Below are positions 1 through 5,309 of a stretch of DNA of 5,309 nucleotides, in pieces. The notes beneath the pieces are model-generated. The model saw only the letters and a program-made list of their open reading frames with translations. It was not told where the DNA came from and made no database searches. The DNA comes from Puniceicoccales bacterium (GTDB lineage: Bacteria; Verrucomicrobiota; Verrucomicrobiia; Opitutales; JAIRLM01): positions 1 to 5,309 of the forward strand of contig JAITDL010000048.1 of NCBI GenBank assembly GCA_031282565.1, read 5' to 3'. The first letter of the stretch is position 1. Each line of letters opens with the position of its first letter. A program made the translations under genes and the position numbers.

Positions 1-272
1 GGACATTCCACGCAAACACGCTCAACACTTTCACAGAAAATAACATCCCCGGATATGTAGGCATCTCGGCATGCAACTTCAGTGAAATGAAATGGCGAAA
101 GATCTATGCTTTGGCGAAATCCGGAAATGACGACACTCCGTATGCCGCCATATGGCTCCAGAATTTCGATGTCGTCCACCGCAACCTCAGCGCTACCTAT
201 GCAGTTCGCGTCGCTGTCCCAGCACTCTAATTTAATTTCTCCTACGGATCCTCTATAGTCAATGTGAACGGC
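1..272 (-). repeat. Protein super-repeat module 3 (partial, cut by window edge)
   Basis: This third module begins near residue 587. Its opening DYRGSVGEIKLEC matches DFWRGDIGVIIGRC of module 1. Its IDLS at 642-645 lies 184 residues after ADFS of module 2, and FTEVACRDAYISGDV corresponds to IKEVACIGARVKDVL. The module is interrupted by the left end of the window, so the total number of modules is unknown. Confidence 0.7.
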
Positions 273-2030
273 ACGAGCACACCTCAACATGTCATGTATT
301 CCATCATCTTTCGCCGTTGCATCGCACGTGAAAGTTTCGGGAAATCGATCACCAAACAGTTTACGCACACTGTCAAGGTAGGCACGTTTGGGCCATGTGC
401 CAGTAAGATGCACCTTTGCACGGCAGCCCGGTGGAAATATTGACATTTCAATGCCGCAGCCAAGCCGTGACCCAGTGTCTTTGCAACCTACTAACCTTAG
501 CTCAGAAAGTTTGCTGCAGCGCGAAAAGTCAACGCCGCGTTCAAAACATGAACTTTCCGCAATGAAAGTTTCCACATTTTCGCCTAGGACGAGCACATCT
601 TTCACCCTGGCACCGATGCACGCAACTTCCTTTATGTATGCCAAACGTGAAAAATCTGCACAGTTATTCAAAGTTGATTTGATGACAATTTTTTCGATGT
701 CTCGATAGCAACTAAAGTCATCATCGTAAAGAAACACTTTACAATCCCCAACAACGACCTCCACAGAAAATGCACCGCTGACGTTAAATCTCGAAATAAC
801 CTCAACTGAAGTAGTTCGGCATAGCGCTCCGTGTTCTAATTCGCCAATGCTAGATGGCCGAATACTTGCCTCGTTGATTACCTTGACGTTTGGAGCTGAT
901 TTACATTTCGAAATTATCGCATCAATGTACTTCCTGCCGTCAAACCACGTGCCACTCAAACAAACACGCGTCGTTAAATCCGGCGAAAATATTAGTCCCC
1001 CATTGTAACAGCTGCCTAGCACTCCATCACATTCAAACGTCAAATCAGTCAAATCACAGCATTTCGATAGATCAATCGACCCACCAACTTTTAACCTTTC
1101 AACTGTGAGCTTTCTAACTCTGGGGCCCAAAATTAGAGACCCAGTTATTACGCCATCCTTGACCGTAACAGTCTCAATTTTTTCGCAACCTGAAAAGTCT
1201 GCATCGCTCTTAAACTTAACACATTCAAGAATAATTTCTTTGACATTCGGATAGAAATTATTTAGATTAGCATGGCTAATGTATTCGATTTTCGGCTCCG
1301 TGCCATCACATCTACCTATGATTACACCTATGTCGCCACGCCAGAAATCCAAAACATTGATTGATGTTGCGGTAGAAAAGAATCTATGCCATTTATCGCT
1401 AATGCCTTCCGGCCTCGTAGGCGGAACACTTTGGCCTGGGCTTGGGGCCGGCGGCGGCGGTGGCGATGCAGTTCCTGCTCCAGATGGCTGCGGCGAAGGA
1501 ACGCTTGGGCCGCTGCCACTATTTGGCGCCCAGGAAGCAGACGTCGATGCAGTTCCTGCTCCAGATGATTGTGCGCCAGATGGCTGCGGTGAATGAATTT
1601 CTTCCCCACTATCCCAATGTGCTCCCGTCCTAGGCAAAGGCATATCATCGTCATGCAACTCATCGCTGGCTCCTGGAGGTGCTTGCATCTTCGGCGTGCC
1701 GCTACCCTTCCGAAGTTTCTGCGAAACTACCTTGCAGCAGCTTTCAACTGTCACCCTAAATGCATCGCTATTAATGGCCCACAAATAAACAAAAAGCAGA
1801 ATTCCGGCGGAGATCACATAGAGCGCGATTTTTAAAATTATCCCAGGGATCGTGGATGAAAAACGCACAGGCCCGTCAATTAATTTTAAAACATCATCAC
1901 AGCTGCGCGCATAATTTTCGGCAGCGAGTTTAGCGTAGGCACTAGTTGTTATGTCGCTACCAGCAAGAAATTTGCCGAACCTACCTAATCCAAGAGCTGG
2001 CCGTCTTGGACCGTCGACTTTGTCAGCCAT
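1..2030 (-). CDS. Membrane-anchored LRR-like tandem-repeat protein (3' end outside window)
   Basis: I do not recognise a named family. The frame is open from ATG at 2030 to the left edge (676 codons, no stop), and an in-frame TAG lies two codons before the ATG, which fixes the start. Visible parts in order: a charged N-terminal region (residues 1-61); one strong hydrophobic segment (about 62-87); a Pro/Ser/Gly linker (about 110-207) with a run of five prolines; then a cysteine-rich region (27 Cys in residues 241-676). That region carries LRR-like units such as DLSKCCDLTDLTF and DFSRCSKLSELRL at 20-22-residue spacing, inside larger modules of about 181-185 residues. I infer a membrane-tethered binding protein with a solenoid-like domain held away from the membrane by the linker. 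The many cysteines hint at a reducing compartment, but side and ligand are unknown. No Shine-Dalgarno is evident. It lies downstream of, and in the same direction as, the 2170..2946 gene. The open frame is certain; the LRR assignment is by eye. Confidence 0.88.
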   Translation of the reverse strand, partial: MADKVDGPRRPALGLGRFGKFLAGSDITTSAYAKLAAENYARSCDDVLKLIDGPVRFSSTIPGIILKIALYVISAGILLFVYLWAINSDAFRVTVESCCKVVSQKLRKGSGTPKMQAPPGASDELHDDDMPLPRTGAHWDSGEEIHSPQPSGAQSSGAGTASTSASWAPNSGSGPSVPSPQPSGAGTASPPPPPAPSPGQSVPPTRPEGISDKWHRFFSTATSINVLDFWRGDIGVIIGRCDGTEPKIEYISHANLNNFYPNVKEIILECVKFKSDADFSGCEKIETVTVKDGVITGSLILGPRVRKLTVERLKVGGSIDLSKCCDLTDLTFECDGVLGSCYNGGLIFSPDLTTRVCLSGTWFDGRKYIDAIISKCKSAPNVKVINEASIRPSSIGELEHGALCRTTSVEVISRFNVSGAFSVEVVVGDCKVFLYDDDFSCYRDIEKIVIKSTLNNCADFSRLAYIKEVACIGARVKDVLVLGENVETFIAESSCFERGVDFSRCSKLSELRLVGCKDTGSRLGCGIEMSIFPPGCRAKVHLTGTWPKRAYLDSVRKLFGDRFPETFTCDATAKDDGIHDMLRCARAVHIDYRGSVGEIKLECWDSDANCIGSAEVAVDDIEILEPYGGIRSVVISGFRQSIDLSPFHFTEVACRDAYISGDVIFCESVERVCVEC
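273..812 (-). repeat. Protein super-repeat module 2 (about residues 407-586)
   Basis: This second module aligns with the first throughout. LRR-like starts fall at residues 445 (IEKIVIK), 466 (IKEVACI), 486 (VETFIAE) and 508 (LSELRLV), spaced 21, 20 and 22. The pair CADFS at 457-461 and VDFSRC at 500-505 matches DADFSGC and IDLSKC in module 1. LTGTW at 542-546 matches LSGTW, 184 residues further on. Identity is low between the two, so the duplication is old and not visible as a DNA repeat. Confidence 0.75.
813..1361 (-). repeat. Protein super-repeat module 1 (about residues 224-406)
   Basis: This is the first of three tandem modules in the repeat protein. It opens with a strand-rich stretch (DFWRGDIGVIIGRC), then four LRR-like starts at residues 263 (VKEIILE), 285 (IETVTVK), 305 (VRKLTVE) and 327 (LTDLTFE), spaced 22, 20 and 22 residues apart. 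It closes with an LSGTW motif at 358-362 followed by a helix-like stretch. The boundaries are approximate and were set by aligning the modules by eye. Confidence 0.75.
1464..1589. repeat. Short in-frame direct repeats in the linker coding region
   Basis: An identical 23-bp stretch occurs at 1464-1486 and 1545-1567, 81 bp (27 codons) apart, so the reading frame is kept. The second copy is followed by 15 extra bases containing another CCAGATG, after which both copies resume with CCAGATGGCTGCGG (1480-1493 and 1576-1589). At the protein level this gives two versions of a SPQPSGAG-type segment, one of them five residues longer. The pattern suggests replication slippage or unequal recombination in a low-complexity linker. 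Confidence 0.85.
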
Positions 2031-2038
2031 TCGCCACT

Positions 2039-2067
2039 ATGTTGCGACAATTTTGCGTCAAAGTCAA
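2039..2067 (-). promoter_or_regulatory. Possible promoter/operator of the LRR-like gene
   Basis: Read on the minus strand, TTGACT (2067-2062) could be a -35 box, followed after 17 bases by CAACAT (2044-2039), which matches only 3 of 6 bases of a sigma-70 -10 box. Between and overlapping them are two 9-bp direct repeats, TTGACGCAA (2061-2053) and TTGTCGCAA (2050-2042), 11 bp apart, which could be a binding site for a regulator on one face of the helix. The ATG follows at 2030. Transcription from here would give a very short leader. The repeat is real, but its function is a guess. Confidence 0.25.
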
Positions 2068-2120
2068 CACATTTGTTTTTAGATTTTTACATGCCGCTAC
2101 CACAAATAAATCATCAATTA

Positions 2121-2201
2121 CTACGCGCCAGCTGCAGATGGCATATCATCGCCATCCGGCCAGTAAATTTTAGAACTGTCTGTGTATATGTATCCAAAAA
2201 A
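2121..2201 (-). other. Probable frameshift at T6 and out-of-frame C-terminal tail
   Basis: On the minus strand the membrane-protein gene reaches a run of six T (2201-2196) right after codon 249. Skipping one T moves into a frame that reads GYIYTDSSKIYWPDGDDMPS plus AAGA before TAG at 2123-2121. The protein would then be 274 residues instead of 258. The tail, with its Asp, Gly, Pro and Ser, looks more like a natural C-terminus than the in-frame WIHIHRQF, and its DGDDMP echoes DDDMP in the linker of the neighbouring protein. Possible causes are a sequencing or assembly error, a real mutation, or slippage during transcription or translation. Confidence 0.5.
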
Positions 2202-2946
2202 TCAAGTCCGATAATTCTCTATCATTATCAGGCAATTGCAGTTCGGCTCTATTAATTTCAAGCGCGCCGCAAAAATCATCGACCAGCTGACCAATTTTAC
2301 CGGCGGCGGCGGTTTCACCATCATCATTCAATCCCATAAAATATCTCGCAACCCTCTCAAGTGCAACAATAGTATAAAGTACGCAGCCATGTATCATGCT
2401 GAATTTAAGGTCTGAAATTAATTCGCGCAAATCCTCAAGACTAGCGATTTCCGCGTTAACTTTTTCGAGTTCAGCGGCAGAAATGGCTGCGAGCGATTCG
2501 CTATATGCACTGCATTCATCGATAGTCGCTGACAATTTATTCTTTGCTTCGCAGGCTTTTTCCGGCGTTTTTGCTACATCGTCAATGCTCGACTTAATCG
2601 TGATGTTATATTTCTCAAAAGCAGCAAATGTCGGCAGCATACGTTTACCTATCGAAGCAATGTAACCTTTTCTGTAATCAAGCGTGAATATTTGAAGTAA
2701 AATTACAATGCCAACCACCGCTACCATAGCCGGTATGGCTACGGCCATGGCCCCGGACGTAATCAGCAGCGCTGAATATACTAGAGGGAGTGCTCCAAGG
2801 CCGAAAAGGGACCATCCAACGACTTCGCATGCGCAACGTTTATTTTCGACATGCTTAGCATCGGAGACGTCTTTTCCTACAGTGTCACATAGCCAACCGC
2901 CCAAATTAGACGGGTTGAGTTCTAGGTATCCATCCGCGCTTTTCAC
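2170..2946 (-). CDS. Two-TM, coiled-coil membrane protein, Inc-like layout
   Basis: I do not recognise the family. The start is GTG at 2946: an in-frame TAA lies 15 bases upstream and no ATG occurs before residue 67. The uninterrupted frame gives 258 residues. Residues 1-41 are polar. Two hydrophobic segments at about 42-63 and 66-88 are separated by only a few residues, giving a tight hairpin. From about 125 to 182 the sequence is rich in Glu, Lys, Ala and Leu and looks helical or coiled-coil. A weaker hydrophobic stretch follows (184-204), then an acidic tail. A bilobed hydrophobic hairpin plus a coiled coil resembles chlamydial inclusion membrane (Inc) proteins, but this is similarity of layout only. 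The last eight residues (WIHIHRQF) follow a run of six T and look like out-of-frame sequence; see the entry at 2121..2201. No Shine-Dalgarno is seen. The neighbouring minus-strand gene downstream also encodes a membrane protein. Confidence 0.8.
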   Translation of the reverse strand: MKSADGYLELNPSNLGGWLCDTVGKDVSDAKHVENKRCACEVVGWSLFGLGALPLVYSALLITSGAMAVAIPAMVAVVGIVILLQIFTLDYRKGYIASIGKRMLPTFAAFEKYNITIKSSIDDVAKTPEKACEAKNKLSATIDECSAYSESLAAISAAELEKVNAEIASLEDLRELISDLKFSMIHGCVLYTIVALERVARYFMGLNDDGETAAAGKIGQLVDDFCGALEINRAELQLPDNDRELSDLIFWIHIHRQF

Positions 2947-2955
2947 TGTGAAATA

Positions 2956-2983
2956 TTTTTACAAGAGAAAGCTAATTTTGCAA
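2956..2983 (-). promoter_or_regulatory. Weak candidate promoter for the two-TM protein gene
   Basis: In the 138-bp gap between the divergent genes, the minus strand shows TTGCAA (2983-2978) and TAAAAA (2961-2956) separated by 16 bases, each matching about 4 of 6 sigma-70 consensus positions. The stretch nearest the GTG is A+T rich. The -10 box would sit only nine bases from the GTG, implying an almost leaderless message. I see no comparably placed pair for dnaE on the plus strand of the same gap. Confidence 0.2.
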
Positions 2984-3084
2984 CATGAAAGGTATAGCCG
3001 CTGATAACTCGCCGGCACACGGCGCGCCAATTGACGGAAAATTTCCTCGCAAAGCGTCGCCATCGACTCCTTGATTCCAGTGTT

Positions 3085-5309
3085 TTGAAAGGCAAATTTG
3101 TTCACCTCCACCTGCACAGCGACTACAGCCTCCTCGACGGCGCATGCCGCATGGATCGGCTCTGCGCCCGGGCCGTCGAACTGGGGATGGACGCCATGGC
3201 AATTACCGACCACGGAAACATATACGGAGTGCCGCAGTTCCTAGAAGCCACTGAAAAATCCTCCATCCACGGCATCGTCGGCATGGAAGCTTACAGCCTC
3301 TGGGACTTAGACATGGACAGTCGCCCGCCCAGAGAGCAAAATCGCCTCTACCACCTCTGCCTGCTGGCAAAAAATGCCGACGGCTATAGAAATCTCTGTC
3401 ACATTGCGTCCCAGTCACATACCCGCGGATTCCACTACAAACCGCGCGTTGACCTTGAAACCCTCGAAAAATACGCCAATGGGCTGATCGCCTGCTCCGG
3501 ATGCATCCAGGGCCGCATCGCGCAATGTCTTCTCATGGAAGATAATAACGGCGCCCAGAAGGCGCTCAACCGCTACGTGGACATCTTTGGCAGAGAAAAT
3601 TTTTTCATCGAGGTCCAGGATCACGGCATTCCTGAACAAAAGAAAATATTGCCCGGATTATTCAAACTGGCTGACGACAACAACATATCCGTCGTGGCAA
3701 CCAATGACGTTCACTACGTAAACATGGAGGACTGGCGAGCCCATGATGCACTTCTCTGCATACAAACGGCTTCCAAAATTACCGACGAAAAACGCATGCG
3801 CATGCCCTACCATCAATTTTATCTGAAATCCTACGACGAGATGATGTTGCTCTTCGGTGAGCGGCCAGACTCCATGAGCAACACAATTCGCGTCGCCGAA
3901 ATGTGCAAATTTTCCATGCCCTACGGCGAGAATCACTTCCCAGTGTTCACCATGGACAGTGACCTGTCGCACAACTTCAAAAGCAAGGGCAATTATTTGC
4001 ACTTTCTCTGCGAAAGAGGTCTGCGCGAGCGCTACGGCATCGGCGACGGAGAGCCTTCCGGTGAATTTCTAGGGAAGCTCCTTCCACAGCAAGTAACTGC
4101 CAAGGAACTGTTTGCCCGCATGGAGATGGAGCTTGCCGTAATCGCAAGTTCCGGCTTCACCGATTATTTTCTGGTCGTTCAAGATTTTGTTAATTGGGCC
4201 CACCGCAACGACATACCAGTTGGTCCTGGGCGCGGGTCCGGCGCCGGGTCCATCGTCGCCTACGCACTGCACATTACAGACGTGGATCCAATATTCTATG
4301 GTCTTCTCTTTGAACGATTTTTAAATCCAGAGCGCATATCACCTCCGGACTTCGACATCGACTTCTGCATGAGGCGCCGCGACGAAGTAATTGACTACGT
4401 CCGTGAAAAATACGGCCGAGACGGCGTAGCGAACATCATCACCTTCGGCACATTTGGAGCGAAAATGGTGCTGCGTGACCTGTTGCGCGTCAACGATGTG
4501 CCCTACGGAGAGGCCAATCGCATCTCGAAAATGGTGCCCGATGAGCTGGCCATCGACCTGGCCGGAGCCGTGGAGCGCAGTCAGGAGCTGCGCGATGAAA
4601 TGCGTCATAACGTGCTGCTGCGTGATCTCATAGATCAGGGGAAGGTCATCGAAGGTACCGTGCGCAACACCGGCACACACGCCTGCGGAATGGTAATTTC
4701 CGATCAACCCACAGAAAATTTAGCTCCAGTTACTCTACAGGAAGGCAGTCTAACTACGCAGTATTCAAAGGATTACGTTGAAAAACTCGGCCTGCTAAAG
4801 ATGGATTTCCTTGGCCTGAAGACACTAACGGTTATCGCGGACGCAGTTAGTTTCATCAGAAAACGCAACCCCGGCTTCTCCATGGACGCCATAGCCTTGG
4901 ACGATGAAGACACATTCCGTCTCATAAATTCAGGCGACAACGCCGGCGTATTTCAGCTGGAATCGGGCGGCATGCGGTCACTGTGCAGACAATTCGGAGT
5001 GAACCGCATAGACGACATCAGCGATCTGAGCGCCCTCTACAGGCCTGGCCCCATGGAGTGGATAGGTGACTGCATAAAGCGAAAGAAGGACCCGTCAACG
5101 ATCCGCTATGCCCATCCGCTACTGGAACAAGTTTGCAAAAATACTTACGGCGTACTGATTTACCAGGAGCAGGTCATGCAGGCCGCGAGGCTCATTGCCG
5201 GCTATAGCCTCGGCGGTGCTGACATCCTCCGCCGCGCTATGGGGAAGAAGAAAATCGAAGTAATGAACGAACAGCGAGCAGTTTTTGTTGAAGGCGCAGC
5301 GAAAACGAA
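3085..5309 (+). CDS. dnaE: DNA polymerase III alpha subunit DnaE (3' end outside window)
   Basis: This is the catalytic subunit of the replicative polymerase, which extends DNA 5'->3' at the fork in the cytoplasm. The window holds 741 codons of a protein usually near 1,150 residues. The PHP domain comes first, with HLHLHSDYSLLDG at 7-19, TDHG at 41-44, E68, H90, C140, QDHG at 178-181 and NDVHY at 207-211, so its metal ligands look intact. The polymerase core follows: GPGRGSGAGS at 380-389, PDFDIDF with the expected catalytic D424 and D426, FGTFGAK at 454-460, HACGMVIS from 532, and the third catalytic Asp, D574, in KMDFLGLKTL. Next come GVFQLESGGM from 621, YRPGPM at 652-657 and IYQEQVM at 692-698. 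The rest of the fingers, the HhH/OB-fold and the tau-binding C-terminus lie beyond the edge. The start is inferred as TTG 3085 (MKGKFVHLHLHS), which fits the family length; the frame is open back to a TAG at 2995, with TTG 3031 and CTG 3001 as alternatives and no in-frame ATG. No clear Shine-Dalgarno precedes it. Confidence 0.97.
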   Translation, partial: MKGKFVHLHLHSDYSLLDGACRMDRLCARAVELGMDAMAITDHGNIYGVPQFLEATEKSSIHGIVGMEAYSLWDLDMDSRPPREQNRLYHLCLLAKNADGYRNLCHIASQSHTRGFHYKPRVDLETLEKYANGLIACSGCIQGRIAQCLLMEDNNGAQKALNRYVDIFGRENFFIEVQDHGIPEQKKILPGLFKLADDNNISVVATNDVHYVNMEDWRAHDALLCIQTASKITDEKRMRMPYHQFYLKSYDEMMLLFGERPDSMSNTIRVAEMCKFSMPYGENHFPVFTMDSDLSHNFKSKGNYLHFLCERGLRERYGIGDGEPSGEFLGKLLPQQVTAKELFARMEMELAVIASSGFTDYFLVVQDFVNWAHRNDIPVGPGRGSGAGSIVAYALHITDVDPIFYGLLFERFLNPERISPPDFDIDFCMRRRDEVIDYVREKYGRDGVANIITFGTFGAKMVLRDLLRVNDVPYGEANRISKMVPDELAIDLAGAVERSQELRDEMRHNVLLRDLIDQGKVIEGTVRNTGTHACGMVISDQPTENLAPVTLQEGSLTTQYSKDYVEKLGLLKMDFLGLKTLTVIADAVSFIRKRNPGFSMDAIALDDEDTFRLINSGDNAGVFQLESGGMRSLCRQFGVNRIDDISDLSALYRPGPMEWIGDCIKRKKDPSTIRYAHPLLEQVCKNTYGVLIYQEQVMQAARLIAGYSLGGADILRRAMGKKKIEVMNEQRAVFVEGAAKT

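Noticed and set aside
2031..2120. Looked for a terminator or small RNA between the two minus-strand genes
   Set aside because: The T- and A-rich runs there are not preceded by a G+C-rich hairpin, and no tRNA-like or structured RNA pattern was seen.
1639..2151. 12-bp GGCATATCATCG shared by 1639-1650 and 2140-2151
   Set aside because: A 12-bp match is expected about once by chance in 5 kb. It supports the DDMP resemblance weakly but is not evidence of duplication on its own.
388..2255. Many short plus-strand open frames and a 111-codon minus-strand frame across the left half
   Set aside because: They overlap the continuous 676-codon minus-strand frame or the gap next to it, lack domain-like composition, and several owe their length to the low-complexity GGC/GCC-rich linker.
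1448..2313. Identical 14-bp CCGGCGGCGGCGGT at 1448-1461 and 2300-2313
   Set aside because: It is simple trinucleotide sequence encoding prolines in one gene and alanines in the other; no wider similarity surrounds it.
2396..3004. Plus-strand open frames opposite the two-TM protein gene
   Set aside because: They are antisense shadows; the minus-strand frame has coherent membrane and coiled-coil segments.
3021..3028. GGCGCGCC palindrome before dnaE
   Set aside because: It is an isolated 8-bp palindrome in a G+C-rich stretch with no stem extension or T-run, so it is neither a terminator nor a credible operator.
2959..4707. Series of minus-strand open frames of 67-122 codons opposite dnaE
   Set aside because: All lie antisense to clear DnaE coding sequence with motifs in the correct order, so they are shadows.

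Overview
The window looks like bacterial chromosome with three protein-coding genes, two of which run off the edges. On the right, 3085..5309 (+), is the first two thirds of dnaE, the catalytic alpha subunit of DNA polymerase III. It is unmistakable from its PHP and polymerase motifs. Its opening (HLHLHSDYSLLDGACRMDRL) resembles, from memory, DnaE of Verrucomicrobia/Opitutae-type bacteria in the PVC superphylum. That placement is tentative and no search was run.

The left 3 kb is read on the minus strand, divergently from dnaE, and is of a different character. The sampled lines have lower and more uneven G+C, and both genes encode membrane-anchored proteins that I cannot assign to a named family. 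Nearest dnaE (2170..2946) is a protein with two closely spaced hydrophobic segments followed by a probable coiled coil, a layout like that of chlamydial Inc proteins. Its 3' end looks frameshifted at a homopolymer run: reading on in the next frame adds a protein-like tail that ends at 2121.

Beyond it, 1..2030 is one continuous open frame of 676 codons with no stop in the window. It encodes an N-terminal region, one transmembrane segment, a Pro/Ser/Gly linker that still carries recent DNA duplications, and a cysteine-rich leucine-rich-repeat-like region. That region is built from repeats at two scales: 20-22-residue LRR-like units inside tandem modules of about 181-185 residues, the third cut by the window edge.

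The gap 2947..3084 separates the divergent genes, and 2031..2120 separates the two minus-strand genes. Neither holds an RNA gene, a convincing terminator or a clear Shine-Dalgarno sequence. The second contains a pair of 9-bp direct repeats spaced one helical turn apart, just upstream of the repeat-protein start. Taken together, the left part reads as an accessory locus of surface-, host- or membrane-interaction proteins beside a housekeeping replication gene. How the two accessory proteins work, and whether they work together, is inference only.
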